Notes: generated by a model from the sequence alone, not told the origin. Counted from the first letter of the stretch, positions 7,364-15,484 are shown. The stretch: DNA of 23,582 nucleotides from Anaerolinea sp. (GCA_013824385.1 PNNU01000007.1:1-23582), one strand, 5' to 3'. Made by a program: numbers and translations.

Positions 7364-8247
7364 CTGCTTTTCGTTTCATGATCGATGCCGGTGCAGTTTT
7401 TCTGGCTGCCGGCATCTTTCTCACGCTCTATAACCTGTTGTTAACCAGTATCGAAGTCATTATTCGGATCTGGCGGAAAACATTTGTCAGTTGGGCAGGG
7501 CGCCGGTTGCGTGATATGGGCGTTATACAGGAAAAACCTTTCCGGGCGCAGGTCGAATTAGATTGGAAACGATTGGTTTTGTTGATTGCAATCCCAGTAA
7601 TAGCTCTGGCAGTCCATGATTTTATGTTATCCCCTCTTGTGCTCCTGATTGGCCTGGTAATTCTGATCTGGGCAGATTTTCAAAAACGTCAGATCGAGCG
7701 TGCCCAAATCAATGAAGATGCGGAAGTTGTTGCGTTGCAAATCCGATCTTTGATGAGTGTTGATCGTTCTATATTAAACGCATTGACCAGGGTAGAGCTA
7801 CCAATAGGGATTATGAAACACGCTATTGAGCAGGTTGCCAGTCGTTTGCGAATGCATCAACCACCAGAACAGGCTGCTCAAGCATTCAAAGGTCTTCCAG
7901 GAAATGTAACGGCCAGATTGTCTGCTTTGATTGCCCATAGTGCTCAACTGACAGATCAAACCCAGGATGGGCTTCTCGTTTCTTTAGAACAGGAAGCTCA
8001 TCGGCAAAAACTTCTTCGTTCAAAGACGCACCAGACTCTTTCCTTGGTGCGTGGCACGATCCGCCTTTTACAAGGTGTTGTGGCTGGAGCTATCTCATTT
8101 GTTGTACTTTCTCCAGCCTGGCGAGATTTTTTTCTACAAGACGTTTCTCATCGTGTGTTGTTGGCGGTCTTAATCTGTGCATCAGCGCTGGCCAGCCTAT
8201 ATTTTGAGTATGAAGTCTACCAGTTGAGTTACGGGGAGGGAGCCTGA
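7360..8247 (+). CDS. second TadB-like platform protein
   Basis: A 295-residue membrane protein with an N-terminal segment (about 8-35), a hydrophobic pair near 62-98, a soluble helical domain (about 100-230) and C-terminal segments near 235-285. This is the TadB/GspF layout and it pairs with the next gene. The ATG at 7360 overlaps the preceding TGA, with GGAGG at 7348-7352; an in-frame ATG at 7312 would lie far inside the previous gene. Sequence similarity to the first TadB-like protein is not obvious by eye, so the two pairs are diverged paralogues rather than a recent duplication. Confidence 0.72.
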   Translation: MTAFRFMIDAGAVFLAAGIFLTLYNLLLTSIEVIIRIWRKTFVSWAGRRLRDMGVIQEKPFRAQVELDWKRLVLLIAIPVIALAVHDFMLSPLVLLIGLVILIWADFQKRQIERAQINEDAEVVALQIRSLMSVDRSILNALTRVELPIGIMKHAIEQVASRLRMHQPPEQAAQAFKGLPGNVTARLSALIAHSAQLTDQTQDGLLVSLEQEAHRQKLLRSKTHQTLSLVRGTIRLLQGVVAGAISFVVLSPAWRDFFLQDVSHRVLLAVLICASALASLYFEYEVYQLSYGEGA

Positions 8248-9083
8248 TGGATACCTATTCCCTGGTGGTGGGCTTTAGCCTGGCAATCGGAGTGGGCATG
8301 ATTGCCAATACCGTTCTATCCATTTTTATTGAAACAGGAAGGAGGTTTAGCCGAATTGGAAGTCGCGGGCGGTTGCATGCGCTCGGGCTCGGCGTTCGGG
8401 AACAAAAAGAAGATAAAAAATCGGAAGATGCCATTCTAGGATTGGACCATATTCCATGGAACAGTTTGTATGCTGGTGCGGCGTTGATCGGACTACTTCT
8501 ATTGGCTGTTCTTGGGCCATCTCTAACCAGTCTGAAATGGGGCTTCCTGGCTTTACCGGCCTTGGTCTGGTTAGCCAAACGATATCTGATCCAGCAGCGC
8601 AAACGGTTCATGGTCGGTCAAATTCGGCAGTTCTTGATTGATGTGCGCCTGCATATGAGTTTGCAAGGATCGCTTTTACTGGGCTTGGAAAGTATCGCCA
8701 AAACTACTCTGGTAACTTCAGCGGTTTACCAATCGCTCCGACGAAGATTGGCGGGTAGTTCTGCCCGCAGCGGTCTGGATCTCTTAAACCAAATCGCTGG
8801 GGATCTTAAGTCCCCCCTGTTTAACAGACTTGTCCAACGTATTCAGGCGGCACAACAATCAGGTGGTGTGTCGGATATCGACCAGGCTGTTACCAGTGCT
8901 ATTGAGGAGTTAAACGAGGAAATCGGCTACCAATCAGAAGAACAGATGCAGCGATTGCCCCTGCGCATCACCCTGCTGGCCATGCCCTTTCTACTCGGTC
9001 CTATCGTCATTTTGTTGTTTTACCCGCTTGTTGACCGGATCCTGAAAACCCTCTCCGGGGTCACGGTCAGCGGTGGTTTCTAG
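8247..9083 (+). CDS. second TadC-like platform protein
   Basis: A 278-residue partner of the preceding gene, joined to it by a TGATG overlap. It has an N-terminal membrane segment (about 4-25), a hydrophobic block at about 75-112, a soluble T2SSF-like helical region (about 120-240) and a C-terminal segment (about 245-268). It lies directly upstream of the pilin genes, so this pair is the likely platform for the pilins encoded from 9176. The family call rests on topology, length and context. Confidence 0.72.
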   Translation: MDTYSLVVGFSLAIGVGMIANTVLSIFIETGRRFSRIGSRGRLHALGLGVREQKEDKKSEDAILGLDHIPWNSLYAGAALIGLLLLAVLGPSLTSLKWGFLALPALVWLAKRYLIQQRKRFMVGQIRQFLIDVRLHMSLQGSLLLGLESIAKTTLVTSAVYQSLRRRLAGSSARSGLDLLNQIAGDLKSPLFNRLVQRIQAAQQSGGVSDIDQAVTSAIEELNEEIGYQSEEQMQRLPLRITLLAMPFLLGPIVILLFYPLVDRILKTLSGVTVSGGF

Positions 9084-9169
9084 TCTCTTAAGAGACGTAT
9101 CAACCCATTTTTTGTCAGCCCCGATGAGGGGTCAAATATCCCTGCACAAGGTGCTGGGAAAAAGGAGAT
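9083..9169 (+). promoter_or_regulatory. pilin 5' leader with palindrome and hairpins
   Basis: Starting in the TadC-like stop codon is a perfect 14-base palindrome, GTCTCTTAAGAGAC (9083-9096). It is followed by CCCC-gatga-GGGG and by CCCTGCAC/GTGCTGGG (one mismatch) before the AGGAG of the pilin. Such stacked structures fit mRNA stabilisation or processing that separates abundant pilin message from the operon. No clear -35/-10 pair is seen. Confidence 0.45.
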
Positions 9170-9175
9170 ATGTGT

Positions 9176-9346
9176 ATGTTGTTTGATAAGAAAGCATCCG
9201 AGATTCCGCAGTTTGTCGTCGTTCTGGGTATTGCCGTTGTTCTGGGCGCAGTGGCCATCTGGGCCATCCTGAGCAATGTCGGCACACAGGGCGGCAGTAT
9301 CGCGGACTGGATCGACAGCATCGCGGTGCCTGCAGCGCACCCGTAG
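9176..9346 (+). CDS. small Flp-like pilin, probably an abundant subunit
   Basis: A 56-residue protein: a short basic head (MLFDKK), then ASEIPQF running into about 20 strongly hydrophobic residues and a short polar tail. Size and layout match Flp pilins, but the cleavage region reads A/SEIPQF where the family usually has G/xxxxEY, so the glycine and the +5 glutamate are replaced. AGGAG at 9163-9167 is well spaced from the ATG at 9176; the ATG at 9170 is too close. Codons end mostly in C or G (CTG, ATC, GGC), unlike the neighbours, which suggests high expression. It lies between hairpin-rich flanks. It could instead be a small unrelated membrane peptide. Confidence 0.6.
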   Translation: MLFDKKASEIPQFVVVLGIAVVLGAVAIWAILSNVGTQGGSIADWIDSIAVPAAHP

Positions 9347-9358
9347 GCGTCGACCAAG

Positions 9359-9429
9359 CCCTCTAACGTTGCCGGTTGGGAGGGTATAGATAAAGGGCGG
9401 TCGGCTTCCATAGGAAAAAGCCGACCGCC
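9359..9429 (+). other. two stable hairpins between pilin genes
   Basis: CCCTCTAAC (9359-9367) pairs with GTTGGGAGGG (9375-9384) with a bulge. Just downstream GGCGGTCGGCTT (9396-9407) pairs perfectly with AAGCCGACCGCC (9418-9429). No T-run follows, so these are more likely mRNA-stabilising or processing structures that set the pilin level than terminators. Confidence 0.6.
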
Positions 9430-9498
9430 ACGATCCCCCATATTGCTGAGCGTGCCTTCGGGCTTCTGCGGTGGGGTGTTCCGGGAGAAGGAGGAAGT

Positions 9499-9645
9499 AT
9501 GTTGCATGATCGTAATGGGCAGAGCGTTGTCGAATATATCGTTATCCTGGCAATATTGATCACCCTGGTAGGCGGCGCTCTTTGGGAAATTTTTAGCACA
9601 TTAAGAGTCAAGTTTAATGATGTCAACGCTGAAATCGGGTCTTAG
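9499..9645 (+). CDS. flp: Flp-type pilin with canonical class III signal
   Basis: A 48-residue pilin: short basic leader MLHDRN, then G7/QSVVEY, where the glycine at -1, glutamate at +5 and tyrosine at +6 are the Flp prepilin cleavage signature, followed by a hydrophobic stretch (VILAILITLVGGALW) and an amphipathic tail. After cleavage by an A24 prepilin peptidase, about 41 residues would assemble into the fibre. GGAGGAAGT precedes the ATG. The last 29 bases overlap the next gene. It is the clearest pilin in this operon. Confidence 0.82.
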   Translation: MLHDRNGQSVVEYIVILAILITLVGGALWEIFSTLRVKFNDVNAEIGS

Positions 9646-10063
9646 TAAGGATCATAAGGGGCAAGCTGCGGTAGAAGCTCTGCTGGTTTTGATGATTCTT
9701 GCTCTGGTCATTTTCGGAGGGATTGAACTCAGTCGAGGTGTGGCAGTTCGTCAGGCGTTAGATAGTAGCGCTGGGGCTGCCGTTCGGGCGTTATCGCTGG
9801 ACCCTGCACAATGGAGCTTCGCAGGCAATGTTGTCCAACAGGGTGTGAACCAGAATGTGATGGGCGCAAATGTAGCCACCAATCTGCAAGTCTATGATGT
9901 TTCAGGTAATCTTCGCAGTTCAGCCTGGCTTTCTGGAAGCCCCTTTGGCACATCTTTTATTTTGGAAGCTTCTGCTCCATTTCAGGCTGATATCCCATTC
10001 CTGGCTGAACCGGTGATGACGATTCGGGTACGCCATTGGGGAATTGTGGAGCGCTATCCATGA
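9617..10063 (+). CDS. TadE-like pseudopilin
   Basis: A 148-residue protein with HKGQAAVEA near the N-terminus: G/QAAVE keeps the glycine and the +5 glutamate of a pseudopilin signal. A hydrophobic segment follows (ALLVLMILALVIFGGIELSRG), then a soluble beta-rich domain of about 110 residues. TadE pseudopilins are cleaved by the prepilin peptidase and are needed for pilus assembly. The start overlaps the flp gene by 29 bases; ATG at 9617 or the adjacent one at 9620 are both possible. The stop overlaps the next ATG. Confidence 0.78.
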   Translation: MMSTLKSGLSKDHKGQAAVEALLVLMILALVIFGGIELSRGVAVRQALDSSAGAAVRALSLDPAQWSFAGNVVQQGVNQNVMGANVATNLQVYDVSGNLRSSAWLSGSPFGTSFILEASAPFQADIPFLAEPVMTIRVRHWGIVERYP

Positions 10064-10599
10064 CCCTATCTTATTCAAAATTTTCGGATGGTAACGGGAT
10101 GATCCGAGAACGGAGAGCCCAATCGGCAGTATGGGGATTGTTAACCATCCTGGTATTTATCATCATCGCCGCTGGGTTGGTGGATATATACCGTCTTTAT
10201 GCAGCTCGCAATTGGGCGTATACAGTCGCACAAGAAGCTGCTTTAGCCGGCGCTTCTCGAGGTCGAGATTGGGCTTATGTGTCTGCAACCGGAAATATTC
10301 GGCTCACTTCGGCGCTAGCCACTTCAGGTGCAAAACAGGTTGTCTCTGCAGAAATGAACACCCGAGGTGTATCGGGCTACACCGTTGATATCCAAGTGTT
10401 GCCTGATCCAGCCGGTGGAACAATTACGGGCTACCCTCCCCGTCCGGTGCGACTTGGAAACGGTCGAGGAGATTGGATCACCAATGAACCTGCAGTCGGG
10501 GTCTATCTTACTGTTCCCGTAGATTGGTTGTTATTGGATCGTTTTGGAATCTCAGGAAAATCGATCTCCGTCTTTGCTTCGGCAGGCGTAGTCCAGTAA
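10060..10599 (+). CDS. TadE/TadG-like membrane-anchored pseudopilin
   Basis: A 179-residue protein with a polar head, RRAQSAVWG, then a hydrophobic segment (about 29-48) followed by residues typical of TadE/TadG proteins (AARNWAYTVAQEAALAGA) and a soluble domain. The cleavage motif lacks the +5 glutamate (QSAVW), as is common for TadG-like proteins that stay anchored. The ATG overlaps the previous TGA; a TTG 24 bases upstream is less likely. It is probably a minor pilin or assembly factor for the first pilin set. Confidence 0.7.
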   Translation: MTLSYSKFSDGNGMIRERRAQSAVWGLLTILVFIIIAAGLVDIYRLYAARNWAYTVAQEAALAGASRGRDWAYVSATGNIRLTSALATSGAKQVVSAEMNTRGVSGYTVDIQVLPDPAGGTITGYPPRPVRLGNGRGDWITNEPAVGVYLTVPVDWLLLDRFGISGKSISVFASAGVVQ

Positions 10600-10607
10600 A
10601 GGATCGT

Positions 10608-12257
10608 ATGCTCAGGAAAAAATATTTTATTGCACTCTTCACCGCATTATTGATGGCAGCCATTGCTGTCCAAACCGTTTTTGCAATTTCACCGGATTAT
10701 CTCAAAAGCGGTCGCACGTATGACCAGGAGAGTTCTTATATCCAGTGGAACGGCTCGGTGTCGTATGTATCGCTGTATCACCGTGACAACACCTCCTTAC
10801 CTGCATCTGAAGGTGGTGCCAACTGTAACAATGGCTGCACAGAGACGGTCACACGGATTCGGAGTGGCAGTTCCGTATCTGGTAATTTCACTTTTTTGCA
10901 GACTTTTAACGTCCAGGTTGCATATACCGGAGACAGTTCCGTGGGAACGGCAATCATCCGGGCTTGCGGCACAGTTATAGCCACGGTAAACCTGTACACA
11001 CCAGGATCCGGCGCGCCAGGTTTTAACAACTTTCCGAGCCCGGCCTGGAGTGTTCCTACCTCGGGAGATTGCACTTGGTCAATTACGGCTTCCGGTGGAT
11101 ATGTCGATTTCCGAGCAGTAACCACCTCCTACCGGGCTTCACCGCCGCCAACTGTAGATATCCAGATCAATAACACTCAGGGGCCTTTATCACAGACAGC
11201 TCCTGGTGGTTATACCCTCAATTGGACAAGCACCAATGCTTCCACATGCACTGCTTCAGGGAACTGGAGTGGAGCGAAAACCGGATCGGGTTCACAAGCA
11301 TACGGTAATGTAACAGCCGGTACTTATACCTATACCCTGACCTGCACTAACCCTTCAGGATCAGCCTCGGACAGTGTGACCGCTTATGTATTTTCACCAC
11401 CATCCGTGGATGTAAAGGCCAATAATTTGGATGGTCCTTTATCATTTTTTGAGCCGTCGACTTATACAGTTACCTGGAGTAGTTCAAACGCCAGTTCATG
11501 CCAAGCAGAGGGTAATCTCACAGGTTCTATCGGATTAAACGGCAGCCAGACTTTTAATAATATTCTCCAGGGAACCTACAACTATACCGTTCGTTGTTTC
11601 AATCCGGTTGGCGCCCAGGTCGTAGATACAGTTCAGATCAGGGTCAACCCACTCCCTCCCACGGTTGATTTACGAGTAGAAGGAGGCAACGGGCCAATTA
11701 CTCGCGTCGCTCCTGCCAGTTACACGCTGAGTTGGACCAGCCAGTATGCTACCAGTTGTTCAGCCTCCAGCTCAGATGGAGGTTGGACAGGCAGTGTTGT
11801 GCTGAGTGGGAATCGGGCATTTGCCAGCATTCCGGTGGGCACCCATACTTACACAGTCACCTGCAAAAATATATCCGGAACAGCCAGTGATTCAGTCACT
11901 ATTTACGTCGTAGCACCGCTGAGTGGAACGATTACTGTTACTTATGCGCGTTTGCTTTTGTTCGCTCCCAACCTGGGACAACCTGCACAAACTTTATCGG
12001 GAACGGTAACTGGAGGGGAGCCTCCCTACTCCATCACGGTTCATGTACGAACTCCTTCCGGGGTTGAAATAAGTCTATCCCGAAGTGGCCCCACCTGGTC
12101 AGCAACTCCCCAAAATTCTGGAGATATTAATTTTGGTACCACCGAACAGGGTATCTGGACAGCCTGGAGCGATCTTACTGACAGCGCAGGGCGTACCTAT
12201 CGAACATCGAGCGTGACTTGGGAGGTAGCATGGCATCCCGTCCATGGTCGTCCTTAA
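10608..12257 (+). CDS. secreted multi-repeat beta-sandwich protein, candidate pilus adhesin
   Basis: A 549-residue protein with a signal peptide (1-26, ending VFA). The N-terminal region (about 27-175) is cysteine-containing. Three tandem Ig-like repeats of about 85 residues follow (from about 179), each with PPxVD at its start, a YTLxWTS strand, a central cysteine, and a GTYTYTLTC strand; two central cysteines per repeat could bridge. A different C-terminal beta domain (about 440-549) follows. No sortase motif or C-terminal anchor is seen. Lying among minor pilins, it is a good candidate for a tip adhesin or surface protein. The start at 10608 is chosen for its AAAGGA and signal peptide. Confidence 0.65.
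   Translation: MLRKKYFIALFTALLMAAIAVQTVFAISPDYLKSGRTYDQESSYIQWNGSVSYVSLYHRDNTSLPASEGGANCNNGCTETVTRIRSGSSVSGNFTFLQTFNVQVAYTGDSSVGTAIIRACGTVIATVNLYTPGSGAPGFNNFPSPAWSVPTSGDCTWSITASGGYVDFRAVTTSYRASPPPTVDIQINNTQGPLSQTAPGGYTLNWTSTNASTCTASGNWSGAKTGSGSQAYGNVTAGTYTYTLTCTNPSGSASDSVTAYVFSPPSVDVKANNLDGPLSFFEPSTYTVTWSSSNASSCQAEGNLTGSIGLNGSQTFNNILQGTYNYTVRCFNPVGAQVVDTVQIRVNPLPPTVDLRVEGGNGPITRVAPASYTLSWTSQYATSCSASSSDGGWTGSVVLSGNRAFASIPVGTHTYTVTCKNISGTASDSVTIYVVAPLSGTITVTYARLLLFAPNLGQPAQTLSGTVTGGEPPYSITVHVRTPSGVEISLSRSGPTWSATPQNSGDINFGTTEQGIWTAWSDLTDSAGRTYRTSSVTWEVAWHPVHGRP
11142..11913 (+). repeat. three tandem Ig-like coding repeats
   Basis: Units start at about 11142, 11397 and 11655, with a spacing of about 255-258 bases. 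Protein similarity is clear (PPTVD/PPSVD/PPTVD, NxxGPL or NGPI, YTLNW/YTVTW/YTLSW, YTLTC/YTVRC/YTVTC). The nucleotide sequence has diverged, so the duplications are old. Confidence 0.75.
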
Positions 12258-13198
12258 AACGATTTGCCTTGGTGGCTATCTTGGTGATTTGCACCGCTGG
12301 ATATTCTCCATATACGGTTAAGGCTGAGAGCGGAGGAACGTGCCAGGCCGCCTATGGCGCATCACCGACATCCCTTCCAGAATGGCTTGAACCCACTCAA
12401 TCCAATATGGACTTGAGTACAACCTATCGATATGATCTTCTATCCGGCAAACTCTTATCGACAGGGTTGGTTGATGGAAGTTCATGTCCCTCCAGAGGAT
12501 TAAACTTAGATGGTTCTCCCAACGCGTGCGGTTTAGATGTGACCAGGGAACAAACAATCACCTGGCAAAACCAATACAACTCGGTCATCCTCGCAGCAGC
12601 TCAATCCAATGATTTGCCCCCTAAGATTTTAAAAGCAGTTATTGGGGTTGAATCTCAATTCTGGCCAGCAGCGAATTGGATCCGGGGAGAGATCGGGTTG
12701 GGACAGATGACTGAATTTGGGGCAGATCTGGTTTTAACCTGGCGTCCAGAGTATTTTCAGGGAATCTGCCGGCAGGCATTCGGAAATGGTGGTTGCAATG
12801 CCGGCTATCGGTTTCTTGATCTATCCACCCAAAGGCTTTTGCGTGGATTGGTTTTGAAAGAAATTGATGCTACCTGCCCTACTTGCCCAGGTGGTGTCGA
12901 TACCGAAAGGGGAGAGCTGGCTGTGCGTGTTTTAGCGGAATCCATCAATGCAAGTTGTTCTCAATCTGCAAGAGTGGTTTATTTGGCGACTGGTCAAACG
13001 CCATCATCCTTGATGAGTTATGAGGATTTTTGGCGATTGGTATTGGCAAATTACCATGCCGGTGCCGGATGTACTTATCAAGCAATCAGGAGGGTGGGTA
13101 CACCGAACAGCTGGAATAGCATTGCTGCCAATTTTTCAATCGGGTGTTCAAGTGGTGCTGAGTACATTCGGCGAATTGAAGAGCAAATCAAACCTTAG
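12230..13198 (+). CDS. lytic transglycosylase (SLT domain), secreted
   Basis: A 322-residue protein with a signal peptide (about 1-31). The goose-lysozyme/SLT fold is seen from about 120: PPKILKAVIGVESQFW with catalytic glutamate E141, GLGQM at 156-160 and the LANYHAG strand. It cleaves peptidoglycan glycan strands with anhydro-muropeptide formation. Several cysteines (CPTCPGG and others) suggest disulfides outside the membrane. GGAGG at 12221-12225 supports the ATG at 12230, and the start lies inside the end of the adhesin-like gene. In the pilus operon it probably opens the wall for the fibre. Confidence 0.82.
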   Translation: MASRPWSSLKRFALVAILVICTAGYSPYTVKAESGGTCQAAYGASPTSLPEWLEPTQSNMDLSTTYRYDLLSGKLLSTGLVDGSSCPSRGLNLDGSPNACGLDVTREQTITWQNQYNSVILAAAQSNDLPPKILKAVIGVESQFWPAANWIRGEIGLGQMTEFGADLVLTWRPEYFQGICRQAFGNGGCNAGYRFLDLSTQRLLRGLVLKEIDATCPTCPGGVDTERGELAVRVLAESINASCSQSARVVYLATGQTPSSLMSYEDFWRLVLANYHAGAGCTYQAIRRVGTPNSWNSIAANFSIGCSSGAEYIRRIEEQIKP

Positions 13199-13209
13199 GA
13201 GGACACAAA

Positions 13210-13776
13210 ATGGATTGGATTATTTTTGGCGTTATTATTGTCTGGTTGGGGATTGTTTCATGGTTCGATATTCGCAAAAGTGAGATACCGAACAGCGCCT
13301 GGGTGATTATTCCAATCATCCTGGCAGGTGCTTATCGAGTCTGGCAAGGTGGTTGGGCTCTTGTTCTGCTCACTGCGTTAGTCGTAGTTGTCAGTGAAAG
13401 GGAAAGGATCTCAAATCTATTCCAGATGGATGAAATTGGACGAATCATCACCTGGCTTCCATTATTATTCCTGGGCTTATTCTTTGCAGTGCAACTATCA
13501 CCTATAACAGCTTTGGCGATCATTGGCTTTTGGGTAGCATGGGAATTGAAATGGTGGGGGGGAGCTGACGCCGTTAGCGCGATAACAATCTGTTTAGTAT
13601 GGCCAGGTTGGGTCTTCATTCTGGCAGTCCTGATTTCCCATCTTATACTTGTCTTTGGCATGGGTGTGTTTTCAATGATTCGTGAGAGAAAAATCAGGTT
13701 ACATCGGCTACCTGGATTACCGATCTTGTTAGCCTCTGTTCTGTTATTAAGAATTGGACTGATTTTATCAAACTGA
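13210..13776 (+). CDS. A24 prepilin peptidase (TadV/CpaA-like), first copy
   Basis: A 188-residue polytopic membrane aspartyl protease. D20 in WFDIRKSEIPN and D120 in WWGGADA are the two catalytic aspartates of the A24 family (the second in the usual GxGD-like site). It lacks an N-terminal methyltransferase domain, as is usual for TadV. GGAGGACAC precedes the ATG. It is the last gene of the long second operon and should process the pilins at 9176 and 9499 and the TadE-like protein. Confidence 0.85.
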   Translation: MDWIIFGVIIVWLGIVSWFDIRKSEIPNSAWVIIPIILAGAYRVWQGGWALVLLTALVVVVSERERISNLFQMDEIGRIITWLPLLFLGLFFAVQLSPITALAIIGFWVAWELKWWGGADAVSAITICLVWPGWVFILAVLISHLILVFGMGVFSMIRERKIRLHRLPGLPILLASVLLLRIGLILSN

Positions 13777-13794
13777 AATCGATAAGAGGGTTAT

Positions 13795-14187
13795 TTATCC
13801 TTTTGAATTCAGGACAAATTTTTCGAGATCCTCTTCGCGAACTCTTACGGCCGTACCAATTCTCACGACTGGAATTTCTCCAGTTTTTAATAGATGATAC
13901 GCGCCCGATTTACTGATTCTCAGGTATTTTGCAACCTCTTCTGCTTTTAAAAGACGCTTGATGTTGGCCGGTGTTTGTTGACTTATGTCAGCAACTGGTT
14001 TTTCAATAGATGGGTTCATGTTGATCCTTGTTAAGTCCTTAACCCCTCGTCTACCCCGTAGCTCGCCTACTTTTTCGCCAAGCGCCCATATAACAAACTC
14101 ATTCAGTGTGATATTTTCTGCCTTTGAATATGCTTCGATTTCTTTGAAGATTTCGTCAGGAATAGTAATTTCTGTTTTCGGTTTCAT
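13795..14187 (-). CDS. ribbon-helix-helix plus excisionase-type HTH protein (probable repressor)
   Basis: A 130-residue protein on the minus strand. Residues 1-45 read like a ribbon-helix-helix domain (TEITIPDEIFKEIEAYSKAE, then LNEFVIWAL). Residues about 78-127 are a MerR/excisionase-type HTH (LLKAEEVAKYLRISKSGAYH and IPVVRIGTAVRVREEDLEKF). AAGGAG precedes its ATG. It is transcribed away from the Fic gene, with an inverted repeat between them, which fits an autoregulator that also controls Fic. Two DNA-binding domains in one small protein are uncommon. It is the only clear minus-strand gene in the window. Confidence 0.78.
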   Translation of the reverse strand: MKPKTEITIPDEIFKEIEAYSKAENITLNEFVIWALGEKVGELRGRRGVKDLTRINMNPSIEKPVADISQQTPANIKRLLKAEEVAKYLRISKSGAYHLLKTGEIPVVRIGTAVRVREEDLEKFVLNSKG

Positions 14188-14212
14188 GGGGCGCTCCTTT
14201 TGAATAGAGTAC

Positions 14213-14261
14213 TTACATTATCCAGATAAAATGTAAATACACTTGTGTCATATTTACATTT
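14213..14261. promoter_or_regulatory. operator-like inverted repeat between divergent genes
   Basis: AAATGTAAATA (14229-14239) and TATTTACATTT (14251-14261) form a perfect 11-base inverted repeat with an 11-base spacer. A third half-site, TTACAT at 14213-14218, pairs with ATGTAA at 14231-14236. This is the layout expected for a ribbon-helix-helix regulator binding cooperatively between the divergent gene pair. Confidence 0.6.
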
Positions 14262-14281
14262 ATATCATAAAGTGTTAATAT
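14253..14281 (+). promoter_or_regulatory. candidate promoter of the Fic gene
   Basis: TTTACA (14253-14258), 17 bases, TAATAT (14276-14281). The -35 overlaps the right arm of the operator, so binding there would block it. The start codon follows 42 bases later. No strong ribosome binding site is seen near the Fic ATG. Confidence 0.4.
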
Positions 14282-14323
14282 AGATATACCATATTTTCAC
14301 TTTCGTATAAACAGGATTTTTAA

Positions 14324-15484
14324 ATGGACCCTAAAGATTACCGTGATCAAGAAGCAGGTCGGACTATTCTTACCTCAACAGGTTATTGGGCTTTCATTCC
14401 TAACCAATTACCGCCTGACATAACCTGGACACTGCCTCTCGTTTCAGCCCTTTCGGATGCCGAGCGTAATCTGAGCAGGTTGGCAGCTTTAGCAGGTACT
14501 TTTCCATTTCCACGGCTCTTAATTCAACCTTTTATTCGCAATGAAGCGGTAATTTCATCCCGCATTGAGGGTACCCGGGCTTCTTTAGAAGATTTATATA
14601 CATTTGAAACTTCACAATTGTCTTTTTTCGAACAGACCGATGATGTGCGCGAAGTATATAATTACGTTCGCGCAACCGATTATGGATTGGAACGTCTGAA
14701 AACACTTCCGGTCAGTCTGCGCCTGATTCGTGAAATTCATGAAAAATTGATGGAAAATGTGCGGGGCGGGACACTTACACCAGGTGAGTTTCGTCGCAGC
14801 CAGAACTGGATTGGACCAGCTGGTAGTACACCATCCAGTGCCCCTTATGTACCGCCACCAGTAGAGGAGATGCACCAGGCGTTGGATGCCCTAGAAAAAT
14901 TTATCCACGCGGACACGCAAATTCCCCCCCTTGCTCGTGCTGGGATGATCCACTATCAATTCGAAGCCATCCACCCTTTTCTGGATGGAAACGGCAGGGT
15001 TGGGCGGTTATTGGTAGTGTTATTACTCTGTGAGTGGGGGTTGCTACCGCAACCATTACTCAACTTGAGTGCGTATATTGAACACTATCGCCAGGAATAT
15101 TACGATCATCTTCTGGCTGTCTCTCAACAAGGAACATGGGAAACCTGGCTGCGTTTCTTTTTACGAGGAGTCAGTGAGCAGGCACGTGATGGGTTGGTTC
15201 GTATGGAACGATTGCAGGCTATCCGGATCAAGTACCAGTCCATGGTGAACGCAGATCGCAACCCAGAGCGAATGTCCGCTGTGGTGGATTTCTTGTTCAC
15301 TCGGCCGATCTTATCTGTTCGACAAGCTTCTGATGGGTTGGGAATTCCCTTCAAAACGGCTCGCGATTATATTGAGAAACTCGTACAGAGCGGCCACCTT
15401 CGAGAAATTACCGGCTATGCCCGGAATCGTATCTATCAGGCAGATGAGATATTCAAAGTAGTTCAGGGAATTGATGTTGAATGA
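14324..15484 (+). CDS. Fic-family protein (Fic/DOC N-terminal domain, Fic, winged helix)
   Basis: A 386-residue protein. The catalytic Fic motif HPFLDGNGRVGR is intact at 217-228, so AMP (or other NMP) transfer to a target hydroxyl is expected. An inhibitory motif S78-x3-E82-G83 in the N-terminal domain marks a self-inhibited (class II) enzyme. The C-terminus (about 325-380) has a winged-helix-like part. Such proteins are common, stand-alone or paired with small antidotes; here the divergent neighbour is a DNA-binding protein. The gene and its neighbour separate two pilus operons and use an AT-rich control region, which suggests a separate insertion. Confidence 0.88.
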   Translation: MDPKDYRDQEAGRTILTSTGYWAFIPNQLPPDITWTLPLVSALSDAERNLSRLAALAGTFPFPRLLIQPFIRNEAVISSRIEGTRASLEDLYTFETSQLSFFEQTDDVREVYNYVRATDYGLERLKTLPVSLRLIREIHEKLMENVRGGTLTPGEFRRSQNWIGPAGSTPSSAPYVPPPVEEMHQALDALEKFIHADTQIPPLARAGMIHYQFEAIHPFLDGNGRVGRLLVVLLLCEWGLLPQPLLNLSAYIEHYRQEYYDHLLAVSQQGTWETWLRFFLRGVSEQARDGLVRMERLQAIRIKYQSMVNADRNPERMSAVVDFLFTRPILSVRQASDGLGIPFKTARDYIEKLVQSGHLREITGYARNRIYQADEIFKVVQGIDVE

